From Aquibacillus koreensis (lineage in GTDB: Bacteria > Bacillota > Bacilli > Bacillales > Amphibacillaceae), in the NCBI RefSeq assembly GCF_025154055.1, contig NZ_JAOALK010000005.1, positions 1-48,654 of the forward strand: 48,654 nt of DNA, read 5' to 3'. Of this stretch, positions 26,435-36,262 are shown one piece after another (the stretch's first letter is position 1; every line of letters starts with the position of its first letter). A program made the position numbers and the translations under genes. The notes beneath the pieces are model-generated. The model had not been told where the DNA came from, did not search any database, and saw nothing but the letters and a program-made list of their open reading frames with translations.

Positions 26435-29400
26435 CTAAACTCTTTTCATATCTTTTAGAGATTGAATGAATTGCTCGGCATGGTCATAGCGCTCTGGATA
26501 CGTTTTTTTATCCCAATTAAATACAACCTTCAATTTTTTTCCTTCTGTTCCTAGCTGAATCATCCGACCATATTGATTGGAGAATTCAAATAGCTTTGCG
26601 CCATCTAATTGTTGACTTGCCTGATCGTCAACCAGTATCTCCATTTTTTGTTTTCTCTCAGAAATGGATTCTACCTTTTCTCTTTTAGCATAAAGCTTTA
26701 AAGTTGAAACATGGAATAAATTATCTACCTCTATTGGATAATCCCCAAACCTGTCAATAATCTCTTCCCTTAAGTCATGAATATCCTCTTGGCTATCGAT
26801 AGCTTGGAACCTTTTATACATGTCTATTTTCTGCTTTCCATCTTCTATATACGTATCAGGTATATATGCATCTAAATCCAGGTTCAATTCGACTTCGAAA
26901 GGCTTAATTTCCTCAATATTTTTCCCTTCTTTTCTGGCATTTATCGCATCTGTTAACATTTGAGAGTACATATCAAATCCGACAGAATCAATAAACCCAT
27001 GTTGTTGGGCACCTAATAAGTTCCCAGCACCTCGAATGGATAAATCCCTCATCGCTATTTTAAATCCTGACCCCAACTCGGTGAACTCTTTGATTGCTTG
27101 TAGACGTTTTTCTGCTACTTCCGTAAGCACTTTGTCTTTTTGATAAGTAAAGTATGCGTAGGCAACACGATTTGACCTACCTACACGCCCTCTTAATTGA
27201 TAAAGCTGACTTAATCCCATCCGGTCTGCATCATATACAATTAGCGTATTCACATTCGGAATGTCAACACCCGTTTCAATAATGGTTGTACTTACTAAAA
27301 CATCAAATTCACCTTCTAAGAACGAAAACATAACATTCTCAAGTTCTGATTCATTCATCTGTCCATGAGCAAATGCAACACGAGCATCATCCACTAGTGC
27401 AGAAATTTCTTGGGCCATTCTTTCAATATTGTTTACCCTGTTGTATAGGAAAAATACTTGTCCACCACGAGCCATTTCTCTTTCAATTGCTTCTCTTAGA
27501 AAAACTGGGTTGTACTCTAGCACATACGTTTGTATTGGAAATCTATTTTCCGGCGGTGTTTCAATGACAGATAGATCTCGTACCCCTAGCATAGACATAT
27601 GCAATGTTCTTGGAATAGGCGTAGCTGTTAAGGTTAATACATCTACATTTGTTTTTAATTGCTTGATTTTCTCTTTATGTTTTACACCAAATCGTTGTTC
27701 TTCATCAACAATGAGCAAGCCGATATTTTTGAATTTTACATCCTTCGATAATATACGATGCGTACCTATCACTACATCAATTAACCCTTTTCCTATGTTT
27801 GCTATTGTCTCATTCTGTTGTTTTCTCGTACGAAAACGGCTAAGTAAACCAACATTAATAGGATAATCATGAAATCTCTCTATTATCGTTTCATAGTGCT
27901 GTTGTGCAAGTATGGTTGTCGGTACTAATATAGCAACTTGCTTGCCGTCTGCAATTGCTTTGAAAGCAGCACGAATGGCCACTTCCGTTTTTCCATACCC
28001 AACATCGCCACAAAGTAATCGATCCATTGGGCGAATTTGTTGCATATCTTGCTTAATTTCTTCAATACATCTTAATTGATCTTCTGTTTCTTGGTACGGG
28101 AAGGCATCTTCGAATTCACGTTGCATTGTCGTATCCTCAGAAAAAGCATATCCTTTGGTTGCTTCTCTTTCTGCATAAAGTTCAATTAAATCATCGGCAA
28201 TATCTTCAACAGTTGATTGAACTTTACTTTTTACCTTCTTCCATTCACTTCCGCCCAATTTATATAACTTTGGCTCTTTCCCTTCAGACCCAACATACTT
28301 TTGTACTAATTCAATTTGATCAATTGGAACAAATAACTTATCGTCACCAGAATATTTAAGTAGCATGAAATCTTTATGTAAGCCATTAACTTCTAAGGTT
28401 TCAATACCTAAATACCTACCAATACCATGATTTGCGTGAACGACGTAATCTCCGACTTTTAGTTCCTGATAGTTTTTAATTCGTTCTGCATTGGAGATCT
28501 TTTGTTTCCTTTTTGGCCTTGCTGTTTTCTTTTTAAAAAGTTCATTTTCCGTTATGATTGCTAATTTATGCATCGGTAATTCAAAACCGCTACTTATATT
28601 GCCAACTACAATGGTTGGTGTTTTCGTTGGCAGATGGGTATCATTTGTTGCTACGATTGCTTCCATATCATAGTCTTCTAAAACTGCTTGAATTTTGTCC
28701 GCACGCTTATGATCCGGGGCAAAAATAATAACTGAGTAGTCACTTTTCCCCCATCTGGTGACTTCATTTTGCAGTAGATTCATTTGACCATGGAATTGTT
28801 GCATGGACCTACATGACATATTGACGATATTTTGTGGGTTCGTATTCGGAATATGACGTAAAAAAACCGATAAATATAACCTCGGTTGCTTCATATTTGC
28901 CCATACATCATGCCAATCATAAGAGATAGACAAGTCCCTTACCATATGATTGGCCGCTAAAACACTGCTATACCATTCAGCTTCTTCTTCATCTAACCGC
29001 ATAGCTGTTTCTTGAATTCTACTCATTTCATCCAATATGATTAAACCATCATCCGGAAGATAGTCTAATAAACTAGCAGGCTGTTCGTAGAAGTAAAACC
29101 CATACTTGTACATTTCCTGGAACCGCTCTTGTTGCTTTAATCGCTCTAGATCATGACCAACTACTTCTGCAAGCGTTTCTTTATCTGATTGCTTCTTCAG
29201 TTTTTTTAACGATGCCGCTAACTCATTCTCTAATCTTTGAGCTCCTCGAAGCATATCACTTTGTGTTAAAAGCAACTCTGTTGCGGGGTCTATCGTGACC
29301 TGATTTACTTTTTCTAGTGATCGTTGTGTCTCCGAATCATAATATCGAATAGAATCAATTTCATTATCAAATAGTTCGATTCGAATTGGATAGTCTTCTG

Positions 29401-29959
29401 TAATTGGATAGACGTCAATAATCCCACCACGAACAGAAAACTCGCCTGGGCTGGCTGTCATTTCCACTCTTTCATATCCCATATCTATGAAAGAGGATAA
29501 ATATTTTTCTATCGGAATCTCTTCACCAATCTTAAATTCTAGCTGATACATTTTCCAGTAGGTAGCAGGAGGTAACATCCGTTTTAATGCAGCAACAGGC
29601 GCTACTAAAATACCTGACTTTTGATCTAACCATTTGGTTAATGCATCAATTCTCTGACTTCTTAATTCTGGACTTGCAATTGCTATTTCAGAGGCAACAA
29701 GCTCATTCACTGGATATAAGTGTACGTTTCCTTCGTCTGATACCTCAACTAAATCTTCATATAATTGTTGGGCCTGCATTAACTGATGCGTAACCAACAG
29801 AACTGGTTTCTTGGTCGACTCATTAATTAATGATGCAAGTATGCTTCTAGCTGAACCTGATAAACCGGCTACAAGTTGCTCATTCAATCCGGATGATACA
29901 CCACTAATGACGGAGTAAATATCATCTTGAGCTTTTAAAAATTCTTTAATCCCTTGCAT
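26435..29959 (-). CDS. mfd: Transcription-repair coupling factor Mfd
   Basis: Superfamily 2 translocase that removes stalled RNA polymerase and recruits UvrA. The N-terminal UvrB-like region is followed by the RNA-polymerase-interacting domain (YVVHANHGIGRYLG), the motor with Walker A GDVGYGKT and DEEQ box VDEEQRFGV, the TRG region (RGRVGRSNRVAYAYF) and a C-terminal UvrA-occluding domain. 1174 residues against 1177 in B. subtilis. The frame can begin at 30001, but the ATG at 29959 has GGGGGAGG 5 nt upstream and matches family N-termini. Confidence 0.97.
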   Translation of the reverse strand: MQGIKEFLKAQDDIYSVISGVSSGLNEQLVAGLSGSARSILASLINESTKKPVLLVTHQLMQAQQLYEDLVEVSDEGNVHLYPVNELVASEIAIASPELRSQRIDALTKWLDQKSGILVAPVAALKRMLPPATYWKMYQLEFKIGEEIPIEKYLSSFIDMGYERVEMTASPGEFSVRGGIIDVYPITEDYPIRIELFDNEIDSIRYYDSETQRSLEKVNQVTIDPATELLLTQSDMLRGAQRLENELAASLKKLKKQSDKETLAEVVGHDLERLKQQERFQEMYKYGFYFYEQPASLLDYLPDDGLIILDEMSRIQETAMRLDEEEAEWYSSVLAANHMVRDLSISYDWHDVWANMKQPRLYLSVFLRHIPNTNPQNIVNMSCRSMQQFHGQMNLLQNEVTRWGKSDYSVIIFAPDHKRADKIQAVLEDYDMEAIVATNDTHLPTKTPTIVVGNISSGFELPMHKLAIITENELFKKKTARPKRKQKISNAERIKNYQELKVGDYVVHANHGIGRYLGIETLEVNGLHKDFMLLKYSGDDKLFVPIDQIELVQKYVGSEGKEPKLYKLGGSEWKKVKSKVQSTVEDIADDLIELYAEREATKGYAFSEDTTMQREFEDAFPYQETEDQLRCIEEIKQDMQQIRPMDRLLCGDVGYGKTEVAIRAAFKAIADGKQVAILVPTTILAQQHYETIIERFHDYPINVGLLSRFRTRKQQNETIANIGKGLIDVVIGTHRILSKDVKFKNIGLLIVDEEQRFGVKHKEKIKQLKTNVDVLTLTATPIPRTLHMSMLGVRDLSVIETPPENRFPIQTYVLEYNPVFLREAIEREMARGGQVFFLYNRVNNIERMAQEISALVDDARVAFAHGQMNESELENVMFSFLEGEFDVLVSTTIIETGVDIPNVNTLIVYDADRMGLSQLYQLRGRVGRSNRVAYAYFTYQKDKVLTEVAEKRLQAIKEFTELGSGFKIAMRDLSIRGAGNLLGAQQHGFIDSVGFDMYSQMLTDAINARKEGKNIEEIKPFEVELNLDLDAYIPDTYIEDGKQKIDMYKRFQAIDSQEDIHDLREEIIDRFGDYPIEVDNLFHVSTLKLYAKREKVESISERKQKMEILVDDQASQQLDGAKLFEFSNQYGRMIQLGTEGKKLKVVFNWDKKTYPERYDHAEQFIQSLKDMKRV

Positions 29960-30054
29960 AGTGCCTCCCCCTATAGTAAGAAACTCGACCTCATCTTCCA
30001 AAAATATCGATGTTTCTAATCCTATCTATTGCCTAATTTATAACATATAACGTA

Positions 30055-30083
30055 CAAAAACGCTTTGGTTACATGACCAAAGC
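30055..30083 (-). terminator. Terminator of fin
   Basis: GCTTTGGT (30062-30069) pairs with ACCAAAGC (30076-30083) around a 6-nt loop, with a G plus T run after it on the minus strand. T runs on both sides make it potentially bidirectional. It precedes mfd. Confidence 0.85.
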
Positions 30084-30103
30084 TTTTTTGTGATTTCCTA
30101 CTA

Positions 30104-30334
30104 TTACTGTATAAAGAAATCTAACTCGTGATAATGTGGATTTCGGTCTAATGATTCTTGGCAATCTTCACAAATAGTCTTTATCTGTATATCACCATTG
30201 TTTTGATATTGGATCATTTGTTTTCTATCCTCACTCGACAGATTATTCCACCCTAAAGCCTGTGTATCAACCGTATGATGATCTAATTGGCCTACTAGAT
30301 TATCACAATGACTGCATTTATAAACAATTGCCAC
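30104..30334 (-). CDS. fin: Anti-sigma-F factor Fin (YabK)
   Basis: A 76-residue zinc-binding protein that helps switch the forespore from sigma-F to sigma-G. Two CxxC pairs are visible: CSHC at residues 8-11 and CEDC near 57-60. B. subtilis Fin is the same length, has the same cysteine pattern and sits between pth and mfd as here. In B. subtilis it is expressed under sigma-F and sigma-G; I did not identify those promoters with certainty. Confidence 0.95.
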   Translation of the reverse strand: MAIVYKCSHCDNLVGQLDHHTVDTQALGWNNLSSEDRKQMIQYQNNGDIQIKTICEDCQESLDRNPHYHELDFFIQ

Positions 30335-30462
30335 CCTAAAAAACCTCCTATGGACAAATCTTTCTATTAGTTTGTACCGAAAGGAAATTTTTTATACGCT
30401 ATTCACTTGCAACTGACCTATGTAAAGGCATTCATAATAATATCGTTTAAACTAGTATATGT

Positions 30463-31023
30463 TTACTGGTTATATTCATTCATTACTTCTTGGAAAGGCT
30501 TATTCATCCATGCCTCACAAGCCTTAATAGACCGATCGATACTGTTTTCTATCTCTTCCGTATCTTCATCACTAAACTTTCCTAATACATAATCCGTAAC
30601 CGATATAGGTGCTTGTGGACGTCCGATACCAACTCGGATTCGTTTAAATTCTTTTGTACCTAATTGATCAATGATTGACCTAATTCCATTATGGCCACCA
30701 TGTCCACCTTTTTGCCTTAAGCGTATTTTACCAGGAGGCAAGTCTAAATCATCATAAATAACGACAATATCTTCTATCGCAATATCATAAAAATCAATTA
30801 GAGGTTGTAATGATTCCCCTGATAAATTCATAAAGGTTTGTGGCTCTAATAATAACACTTTCTCTGTACCGATCGCTTCTATTGCATAAATGCCATTAAA
30901 TTTTTTCTTATTCAATTTCCATTTATATCGCTTTGCCATTTCATCAATAACCATAAATCCAATATTATGTCTTGTTTTCGCATACTTTCTACCTGGGTTA
31001 CCTAACCCTACAATACACTTCAT
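30463..31023 (-). CDS. pth: Peptidyl-tRNA hydrolase (Pth, SpoVC)
   Basis: Releases tRNA from prematurely dropped peptidyl-tRNA. Family motifs are present in order: GLGNPGRKYAKTRHNIGF with the catalytic His near residue 20, PQTFMNLSGES, YDDLDLPPGKIRLR and GGHGGHNGIRSI. 186 residues is the usual length. In B. subtilis a mutation in this gene gives the spoVC sporulation phenotype. It lies downstream of ctc but is separated from it here by a 479-base, repeat-bearing spacer. Confidence 0.97.
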   Translation of the reverse strand: MKCIVGLGNPGRKYAKTRHNIGFMVIDEMAKRYKWKLNKKKFNGIYAIEAIGTEKVLLLEPQTFMNLSGESLQPLIDFYDIAIEDIVVIYDDLDLPPGKIRLRQKGGHGGHNGIRSIIDQLGTKEFKRIRVGIGRPQAPISVTDYVLGKFSDEDTEEIENSIDRSIKACEAWMNKPFQEVMNEYNQ

Positions 31024-31184
31024 ATTTTTCCGACTTCCTTTACATATATACTTACCTGTTATTGTACCTTAGTTCCTAACCAAAAATAAAGTACACAGAA
31101 TTTATCTGAGTTAGTATGGCTTTTTTGCAGGAAACTAGCAGACGGAAAATGTTGTAACTGCTAAAGGATTTAACTTACTTAATG

Positions 31185-31372
31185 ATTCTGGCGGCTATGA
31201 GAGCCCTTATTTGCGTGAAATCTTAGAATATATGGTTTTAACGGCTACCACAGCCCTTATTTACCCTGATTTCAATGGTTTCGTTGGCATTTTCTAAAAT
31301 AACGTACTGTATAGCCGCTCAGGTTCAAAATTGGCCTAAAACAGAAAAATAAGGTCCCTCACAGCCGCTTGC
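31185..31372. repeat. Palindromic repeat array, 50-nt spacing (family B)
   Basis: Two forward units (CGGCTA-N7/8-AGCCCTTATTT, CGGCT at 31192 and 31242) and two reversed units (AGCCG at 31313 and 31363) are spaced exactly 50 nt within each pair. The layout matches family A (two forward, two reverse) although the sequence is different. The first unit can form a GGCT-ATGAG-AGCC hairpin. It lies in the spacer between pth and ctc. No gene is seen in 31024-31502. Confidence 0.85.
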
Positions 31373-31446
31373 ATTGTTTTCACAACATCTCTCAGTGTTA
31401 CGACCCAGTTTATTTATACTGCGTCATAAAATATAGTGTAGAGCCC

Positions 31447-31491
31447 AAAAAAAGATGCCACCTAGAGTTAGGTAACTCTTAGCGACATCTT
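31447..31491 (-). terminator. Terminator of ctc
   Basis: AAGATG/CATCTT outer pairs and AGAGTT/AACTCT inner pairs form an imperfect long stem on the minus strand, followed by seven Ts. It starts 12 bases after the ctc stop. Confidence 0.82.
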
Positions 31492-31502
31492 ATGTTTATA
31501 GA

Positions 31503-32147
31503 TTACTCTGCTTTTTGCTCTTCTTCATTTTCCTTTTGTACTTCTTCTGCTTGTTCCTCTTCTTCGCCTTCTTCATCTTCGGTAGTACCGCGATCAGGCG
31601 CTAAGATCGTAACAATGGTTGTTTCTTCATCTTCTAAGATCTCATATTTACTACCTGACTTAAGATCTGAAACGGTAATACTATCTCCAACATCTAATTT
31701 AGAAATGTCCACTTTGATTTCCTCTGGAATATCACCAGGCTTAGCTCTAACAGATAACTCGTGTAATGGTTGTTGTAAGACACCACCATCATTTACACCA
31801 GGCGACTCGCCATCAAGGTGAATCGTTACTTGAACATCCATCTCTTGTGACATATTTACAACATAGAAATCAGCATGTACGAGTTCGTCTCTTAGAGGTT
31901 CTGTTTGATATTCATGAAGCATGACATCTACAGATTCGCCACCAACTTCTAAAGAAATAATAGCATTTTTCCCTTCATCGCGAACCGTCTTAAGTAAATC
32001 AATACTATTTACTGATATTGTTTTTACCTTTTTGTTATTTCCATACACTACTGCTGGTATGTTACCTGCTTGTCTAATCTTTTTTGTGTTAGAACGCTTT
32101 AAGTCTGATCTTTCATCGGCTTTAAGTTTAATAGCCACTTTTATCAA
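31503..32147 (-). CDS. ctc: 50S ribosomal protein L25/general stress protein Ctc
   Basis: TL5/CTC-type L25 that binds 5S rRNA. The N-terminal L25 domain (LKADERSDLKRSNTKKIRQA, GNIPAVVYG) spans about residues 1-95; the C-terminal beta domain follows (MDVQVTIHLDGESPGVNDGG). The tail (about 183-214) is strongly acidic (EDEEGEEEEQAEEVQKENEE), a common trait in salt-tolerant Bacillaceae. It follows prs by 66 bases. In B. subtilis ctc has a sigma-B promoter; I did not identify one with confidence. Confidence 0.95.
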   Translation of the reverse strand: MIKVAIKLKADERSDLKRSNTKKIRQAGNIPAVVYGNNKKVKTISVNSIDLLKTVRDEGKNAIISLEVGGESVDVMLHEYQTEPLRDELVHADFYVVNMSQEMDVQVTIHLDGESPGVNDGGVLQQPLHELSVRAKPGDIPEEIKVDISKLDVGDSITVSDLKSGSKYEILEDEETTIVTILAPDRGTTEDEEGEEEEQAEEVQKENEEEQKAE

Positions 32148-32213
32148 CCTCCATAGGATATAAACGTAATAGTTACTATTTTTCCCTATTTATGGAGCGT
32201 CTAAACATAAACA

Positions 32214-33167
32214 TTAGTCAAATAAAATACTTACCGATTGCATTTCATGTACACGTATAATAGCCTCACTGATTAATGGTGCTACAGATAGAGGAATAAT
32301 CTTATCTATTTGCTTCTCTTCTGTTAGTGGAATACTATTTGTTACAACAAGTTCTTTTATTTTTGAGTTTTGAATTCTTTCAATTGCTGGACCAGATAGC
32401 ACAGGATGCGTACAGCAAGCATATACTTCCTTCGCACCATTCTCTACTAATGCATTAGCACCTAACGTAATGGTTCCTGCGGTGTCGATAATATCATCAA
32501 TTAGAATAGCCGTCTTTCCTTCAATGTTCCCGACGATGTTCATCACCTCTGAGACGTTCGGGCGAGGTCTGCGTTTATCAATAATAGCAATTGGAGCTTT
32601 TAGGCGATCTGCCAATTGGCGTGCTCTTGTTACTCCACCATGATCTGGTGATACGACGACTATATCTTCTAAGCCTTTTTCACGCCAGTATTCAGATAGG
32701 ATTGGTACGCCTACTAATTGGTCGACTGGAATATTGAAAAAGCCTTGAATCTGTGGAGCATGCAAGTCTAAAGAAATAACACGTGTTGCTCCTGCTGCTT
32801 GTATTAAATCTGAAACTAGCTTAGCTGTAATTGGCTCACGTGCTCTTGCCTTTCTATCCTGGCGAGCATATCCATAGTAAGGCATGACAATATTAATTGA
32901 TTTAGCTGAAGCTCGTTTAAGCGCATCAATCATAATCAGAAGCTCCATCATATGTTGATTGACAGGAGCTGATGTCGATTGTACGACATATACATCACAA
33001 CCTCTAATACTCTCTTCGATGTTAATTTGGATCTCTCCATCACTAAAAGAGGTAACGGAACACTTCCCTAGTTCTGTTCCAATTTGTTCTGCAATTTCTT
33101 CAGCGAGTTTGGGATTGGAATTTAATGTGAAAACCTTCAAAGATGAATCTTTATATGCCGTAGACAT
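32214..33167 (-). CDS. prs: Ribose-phosphate pyrophosphokinase (Prs)
   Basis: Makes PRPP from ribose 5-phosphate and ATP for purine, pyrimidine, His and Trp synthesis. The flexible loop region [19 protein letters not shown]-like segment (here [17 protein letters not shown]), the [11 protein letters not shown] motif and the PRPP loop [11 protein letters not shown] are all present. The frame opens to 33182, overlapping the glmU stop, but the ATG at 33167 has GGAGGT 7 nt upstream and matches the B. subtilis N-terminus. It is coupled to glmU, 14 bases downstream of its stop. Confidence 0.97.
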   Translation of the reverse strand: MSTAYKDSSLKVFTLNSNPKLAEEIAEQIGTELGKCSVTSFSDGEIQINIEESIRGCDVYVVQSTSAPVNQHMMELLIMIDALKRASAKSINIVMPYYGYARQDRKARAREPITAKLVSDLIQAAGATRVISLDLHAPQIQGFFNIPVDQLVGVPILSEYWREKGLEDIVVVSPDHGGVTRARQLADRLKAPIAIIDKRRPRPNVSEVMNIVGNIEGKTAILIDDIIDTAGTITLGANALVENGAKEVYACCTHPVLSGPAIERIQNSKIKELVVTNSIPLTEEKQIDKIIPLSVAPLISEAIIRVHEMQSVSILFD

Positions 33168-33181
33168 CGAAATGACCTCCA

Positions 33182-34564
33182 TTAATCTTTTTTGTTTTGA
33201 TTCTTTATCCTTTTAACATAATCTTCTTTATTTTCTTGTCTAGCTCTTGCAATGGAAAGGGCATCACTTGGCACATCCTTATTTATAGTTGAACCAGCTG
33301 CTACATAAGCTCCTTTTCCTACCGTAACAGGAGCAATTAAATTAGAATTACATCCAATAAACGCATCGTCTTCTATTTTTGTTAAGTATTTTTTCTCACC
33401 ATCGTAATTAACCGTAATTGTTCCACATCCGATATTAACACTTTTTCCTACTTCGGCATCTCCTATGTAACTTAAATGAGATACTTTACTATTTTGGTCT
33501 AATTTAGCTTTTTTAATTTCAACAAAATTTCCTATCTTCACTTCATCACCGATATTAGCTTCCGGACGAATATGAGCATATGGACCAATTTGAACACGAT
33601 CACCAATCTTACTATCCTTTGCAACACTTTGACGAATCATCGTATTTGTTCCTACTTCACAATTGCTGATTTCCGTGTGTGGTCCAATAATGGAGTCCGT
33701 TCCTATTTTTGTCTCCCCAGTAATCACACATCCGGGGTGGATCACAACATCTTGATCAATCGATACATCTGGACCAATATACGTATGATCCGGATCAATA
33801 ATCGATACACCGTTTCTCATATGCTTCTCATTGATGCGCTTCTTCATTAGTTTTTCCGCTTGAGCTAATGCAACGCGGTCATTAACTCCTAACGTCTCAT
33901 CAAAGTCTGGTGTTTGGTAAGCGCTAATTTTTTCATTTGCATTTTTCAAAATCTCAATAACATCTGGCAAGTAATACTCACCTTGTGCATTATCATTTGA
34001 GACTTCTTTAAGTGACTGAAATAATAGCTCGTTGTCAAAACAGTATGTTCCTGTATTTATTTCTTTCACGGCAAGTTCTGCATCTGATGCATCTTTGTGC
34101 TCTACAATACGTTCTACATTTCCCTCATTATTTCGAAGTACTCTTCCGTAACCAGATGGATCAGGTGCATGAGCAGTTAATACAGTAACTTTTGCTTTTT
34201 CTTTCTCATGATGATGAAGCAATTCTATTAAAGTAGCACTCTTTAGTAATGGCGTGTCTCCACAAACCACAATAGTCGTCCCATGTTTATCCTTTAAAAT
34301 ATCTTCCGCTTGCATAACGGCATGCCCCGTACCTAACTGCTCTTTTTGAATGACATATTCAGAATCAGTTCCCAACTGTTCTTGGACTTTTTCTGCTCCA
34401 AAGCCAACAACGGTAACAATATTTTTAAATTGCAATTCTTTTAATTGATCCACCACATGTTGCACCATTGGACGGCCCATCACGGGATGAAGTACTTTAT
34501 ATAATTTTGATTTCATTCTAGTCCCTTGCCCAGCAGCAAGTACAACCGCATATCTGTTATCCAT
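33182..34564 (-). CDS. glmU: Bifunctional GlmU: N-acetylglucosamine-1-phosphate uridyltransferase/glucosamine-1-phosphate acetyltransferase
   Basis: Makes UDP-N-acetylglucosamine for peptidoglycan and teichoic acids. The N-terminal nucleotidyltransferase starts [29 protein letters not shown] and YGRVLR follow. From about residue 250 the protein is a left-handed beta helix of hexapeptide repeats ([31 protein letters not shown]). 460 residues is typical. GGAGGT lies 5 nt before the ATG. It heads the glmU-prs-ctc group. Confidence 0.97.
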   Translation of the reverse strand: MDNRYAVVLAAGQGTRMKSKLYKVLHPVMGRPMVQHVVDQLKELQFKNIVTVVGFGAEKVQEQLGTDSEYVIQKEQLGTGHAVMQAEDILKDKHGTTIVVCGDTPLLKSATLIELLHHHEKEKAKVTVLTAHAPDPSGYGRVLRNNEGNVERIVEHKDASDAELAVKEINTGTYCFDNELLFQSLKEVSNDNAQGEYYLPDVIEILKNANEKISAYQTPDFDETLGVNDRVALAQAEKLMKKRINEKHMRNGVSIIDPDHTYIGPDVSIDQDVVIHPGCVITGETKIGTDSIIGPHTEISNCEVGTNTMIRQSVAKDSKIGDRVQIGPYAHIRPEANIGDEVKIGNFVEIKKAKLDQNSKVSHLSYIGDAEVGKSVNIGCGTITVNYDGEKKYLTKIEDDAFIGCNSNLIAPVTVGKGAYVAAGSTINKDVPSDALSIARARQENKEDYVKRIKNQNKKD

Positions 34565-34678
34565 AAGTAACCTCCGTTCAAATATAAAAGCTTTAAAGCA
34601 TGGAATTTGTGTATAATACTATCTTAGCCTATAATAGCATCTTGTAATTTTTTATTTAAATCATTTCATATACATAAC

Positions 34679-34703
34679 TTGGTCCTCTATCCATAAGGAC
34701 CAA
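34679..34703. other. Unassigned hairpin in the glmU-spoVG spacer
   Basis: TTGGTCCT (34679-34686) pairs perfectly with AGGACCAA (34696-34703) around a 9-nt loop. It is neither next to a stop codon nor followed by a clear T run, and spoVG has its own stem-loop at 34.9 kb. The rest of the 379-base spacer (34565-34943) is AT-rich with no gene. Confidence 0.5.
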
Positions 34704-34879
34704 AAGTTTGAATTATGTAGTGTTAATTTTATATTTATCCATGTACGAATATATCCTAAACACAAGCGTATTTCAACAAAGAGCTCGGAACAAAGATAAA
34801 GTTAACTAAATAATTATCTATTTAAGGTTTCATTACAGTTTGTTTTGGGAAATAATAACTATATTACCTTTATTTGTTT

Positions 34880-34921
34880 AGTACATAAAAAAGAAGCCTA
34901 ACCATGGAAGATTAGACCCCT
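34880..34921 (-). terminator. Probable terminator of spoVG
   Basis: On the minus strand GTCTAA and TTAGGC form a 6-bp stem with a 10-nt loop, followed by TTCTTTTTT. The stem is short, so this is the likely but not a strong terminator. It lies 27 bases after the spoVG stop. Confidence 0.65.
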
Positions 34922-34943
34922 GCTGTTATAACATTGCTCTGAA

Positions 34944-35234
34944 TTACGAAGCACCTGCTTCTTCATATTCTACTTCCATTTCGCCTGCACGATGATACTC
35001 TTCTAACACAGCGTCCTGAATTTTTGAACGAGTGCCAGAATTGATCGGATGTGCAATGTCTCTAAATTCCCCATCTGGGGTCCTTTTTGAAGGCATAGCG
35101 ACAAACAAACCATTATTGCCATCAATTACACGTATATCATGGACAACAAACTCCTGATCTAACGTAATAGAAGCAATTGCTCTCATTCTGCCCTCGGTAT
35201 TAACGCGGCGTAATCTTACATCTGTTACTTCCAT
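34944..35234 (-). CDS. spoVG: Septation/sporulation regulator SpoVG
   Basis: Small nucleic-acid-binding regulator, 96 residues, starting [20 protein letters not shown] and nearly identical to the B. subtilis protein through [19 protein letters not shown]. The frame opens 13 codons further to 35273, but that codon would fall at the transcription start of the sigma-H promoter. The ATG at 35234 has AAGGTGG 8 nt upstream. In B. subtilis yabJ lies upstream in the same operon; here spoVG stands alone behind its promoter. Confidence 0.97.
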   Translation of the reverse strand: MEVTDVRLRRVNTEGRMRAIASITLDQEFVVHDIRVIDGNNGLFVAMPSKRTPDGEFRDIAHPINSGTRSKIQDAVLEEYHRAGEMEVEYEEAGAS

Positions 35235-35275
35235 TATGCTCACCACCTTTTCCCATTTAGAACTTATTACCATAA

Positions 35276-35300
35276 ATTCAACAAAATAATGAGAATTCCT
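35276..35300 (-). promoter_or_regulatory. Sigma-H promoter of spoVG with AT-rich upstream box
   Basis: Minus-strand AGGAATT (35294-35300), a 14-nt spacer and GAAT (35276-35279) match the sigma-H pattern and have the same spacing as the B. subtilis spoVG promoter (AGGATTT, 14 nt, GAAT). Directly upstream is an almost pure A/T block (about 35305-35365), equivalent to the B. subtilis upstream box where AbrB binds. Confidence 0.85.
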
Positions 35301-35392
35301 GCCTATTTTTAAAAAAAAATTAAAAATTTTGAGTATATCAGTTGAAAAATTATAAAAAATGAGATATTTAGGGCTTTTTGAGCTAAAATTAT

Positions 35393-36208
35393 TTATTTAT
35401 TTATAAAATTACCTTTGCGAACTTCTATATGATTATTCCGATTATCGACATTTGTAATTTGTACGAGAGATGTGTACTCATCCACCACTCGATCCTCGTA
35501 CTCATCCTCAGCTTCTGCTAATACACCAATTGCAGTAACTTTAGCATTAAATTCTTCTAATAAATTTTTCATACCATTAATGGTACCACCGGCTTTCATG
35601 AAGTCATCAATAATACATACCTTCGCGCCTTCTTGTAAGCTTCGTTTTGATAATACCATTGTTTGAATCTTTCTAGATGAACCTGAGACGTAATTAATAC
35701 TTACTGTCGATCCTTCTGTTACTTTAGGATCCCTTCGAACAATGACAACAGGTACGTGAAGGAAAGAAGCAACTGCATAAGCTAGTGGAATACCTTTGGT
35801 AGCTACAGTAACCACTACATCAATTTCTACACCCGAAAACTCTGCAGCAAAAATACGTCCAATATCCCTAACAATACTTGGATCACCTAGAATATCACTC
35901 ATAAATAAATAGCCACCAGGCAATAACCTACTTGGATCTTCTAATCGTTCACATAACTCACTAATAAACGACTCGCTATTCTTTCTAGAGTATTGTGGAA
36001 TATATTTCACTCCACCTGCAGCACCTGAAATGGACTCTAAATACCCTATACCCTCTTGTTTGAACATTTTATTTACAATTGCTAAATCTTCACTTACAGA
36101 TGATTTAGCCGCATCGTATTTGTTAGAGAAAAATGGTAAAGAGACTAATTCCATCGGGTGTTCCACTAAATAATTTGTCATTGCTACTAATCGTTCACTT
36201 CTTTTCAT
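35393..36208 (-). CDS. purR: Purine operon repressor PurR
   Basis: PRPP-responsive repressor. An N-terminal winged helix (residues 1-75, [20 protein letters not shown]) is followed by a phosphoribosyltransferase-like domain with PRPP loop [15 protein letters not shown] near residues 198-212. 271 residues against 285 in B. subtilis. GGGGTG and AGGA stand ahead of the ATG. The stop is followed only by the spoVG upstream region, so the usual partner yabJ (ridA) is missing. A PurBox-like sequence precedes it. Confidence 0.96.
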   Translation of the reverse strand: MKRSERLVAMTNYLVEHPMELVSLPFFSNKYDAAKSSVSEDLAIVNKMFKQEGIGYLESISGAAGGVKYIPQYSRKNSESFISELCERLEDPSRLLPGGYLFMSDILGDPSIVRDIGRIFAAEFSGVEIDVVVTVATKGIPLAYAVASFLHVPVVIVRRDPKVTEGSTVSINYVSGSSRKIQTMVLSKRSLQEGAKVCIIDDFMKAGGTINGMKNLLEEFNAKVTAIGVLAEAEDEYEDRVVDEYTSLVQITNVDNRNNHIEVRKGNFINK

Positions 36209-36220
36209 TCCTACACCCCA

Positions 36221-36233
36221 AAAACCGAATATT
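36221..36233 (+). promoter_or_regulatory. Candidate PurBox upstream of purR
   Basis: AAAACCGAATATT matches the PurBox AWWWCCGAACWWT at 12 of 13 positions, 13 bases before the purR start. B. subtilis purR is autoregulated. Only one box is evident, whereas PurR usually binds a pair, so confidence is modest. Confidence 0.4.
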
Positions 36234-36262
36234 TTTCATTAAATATACCATTTTATACGTGT

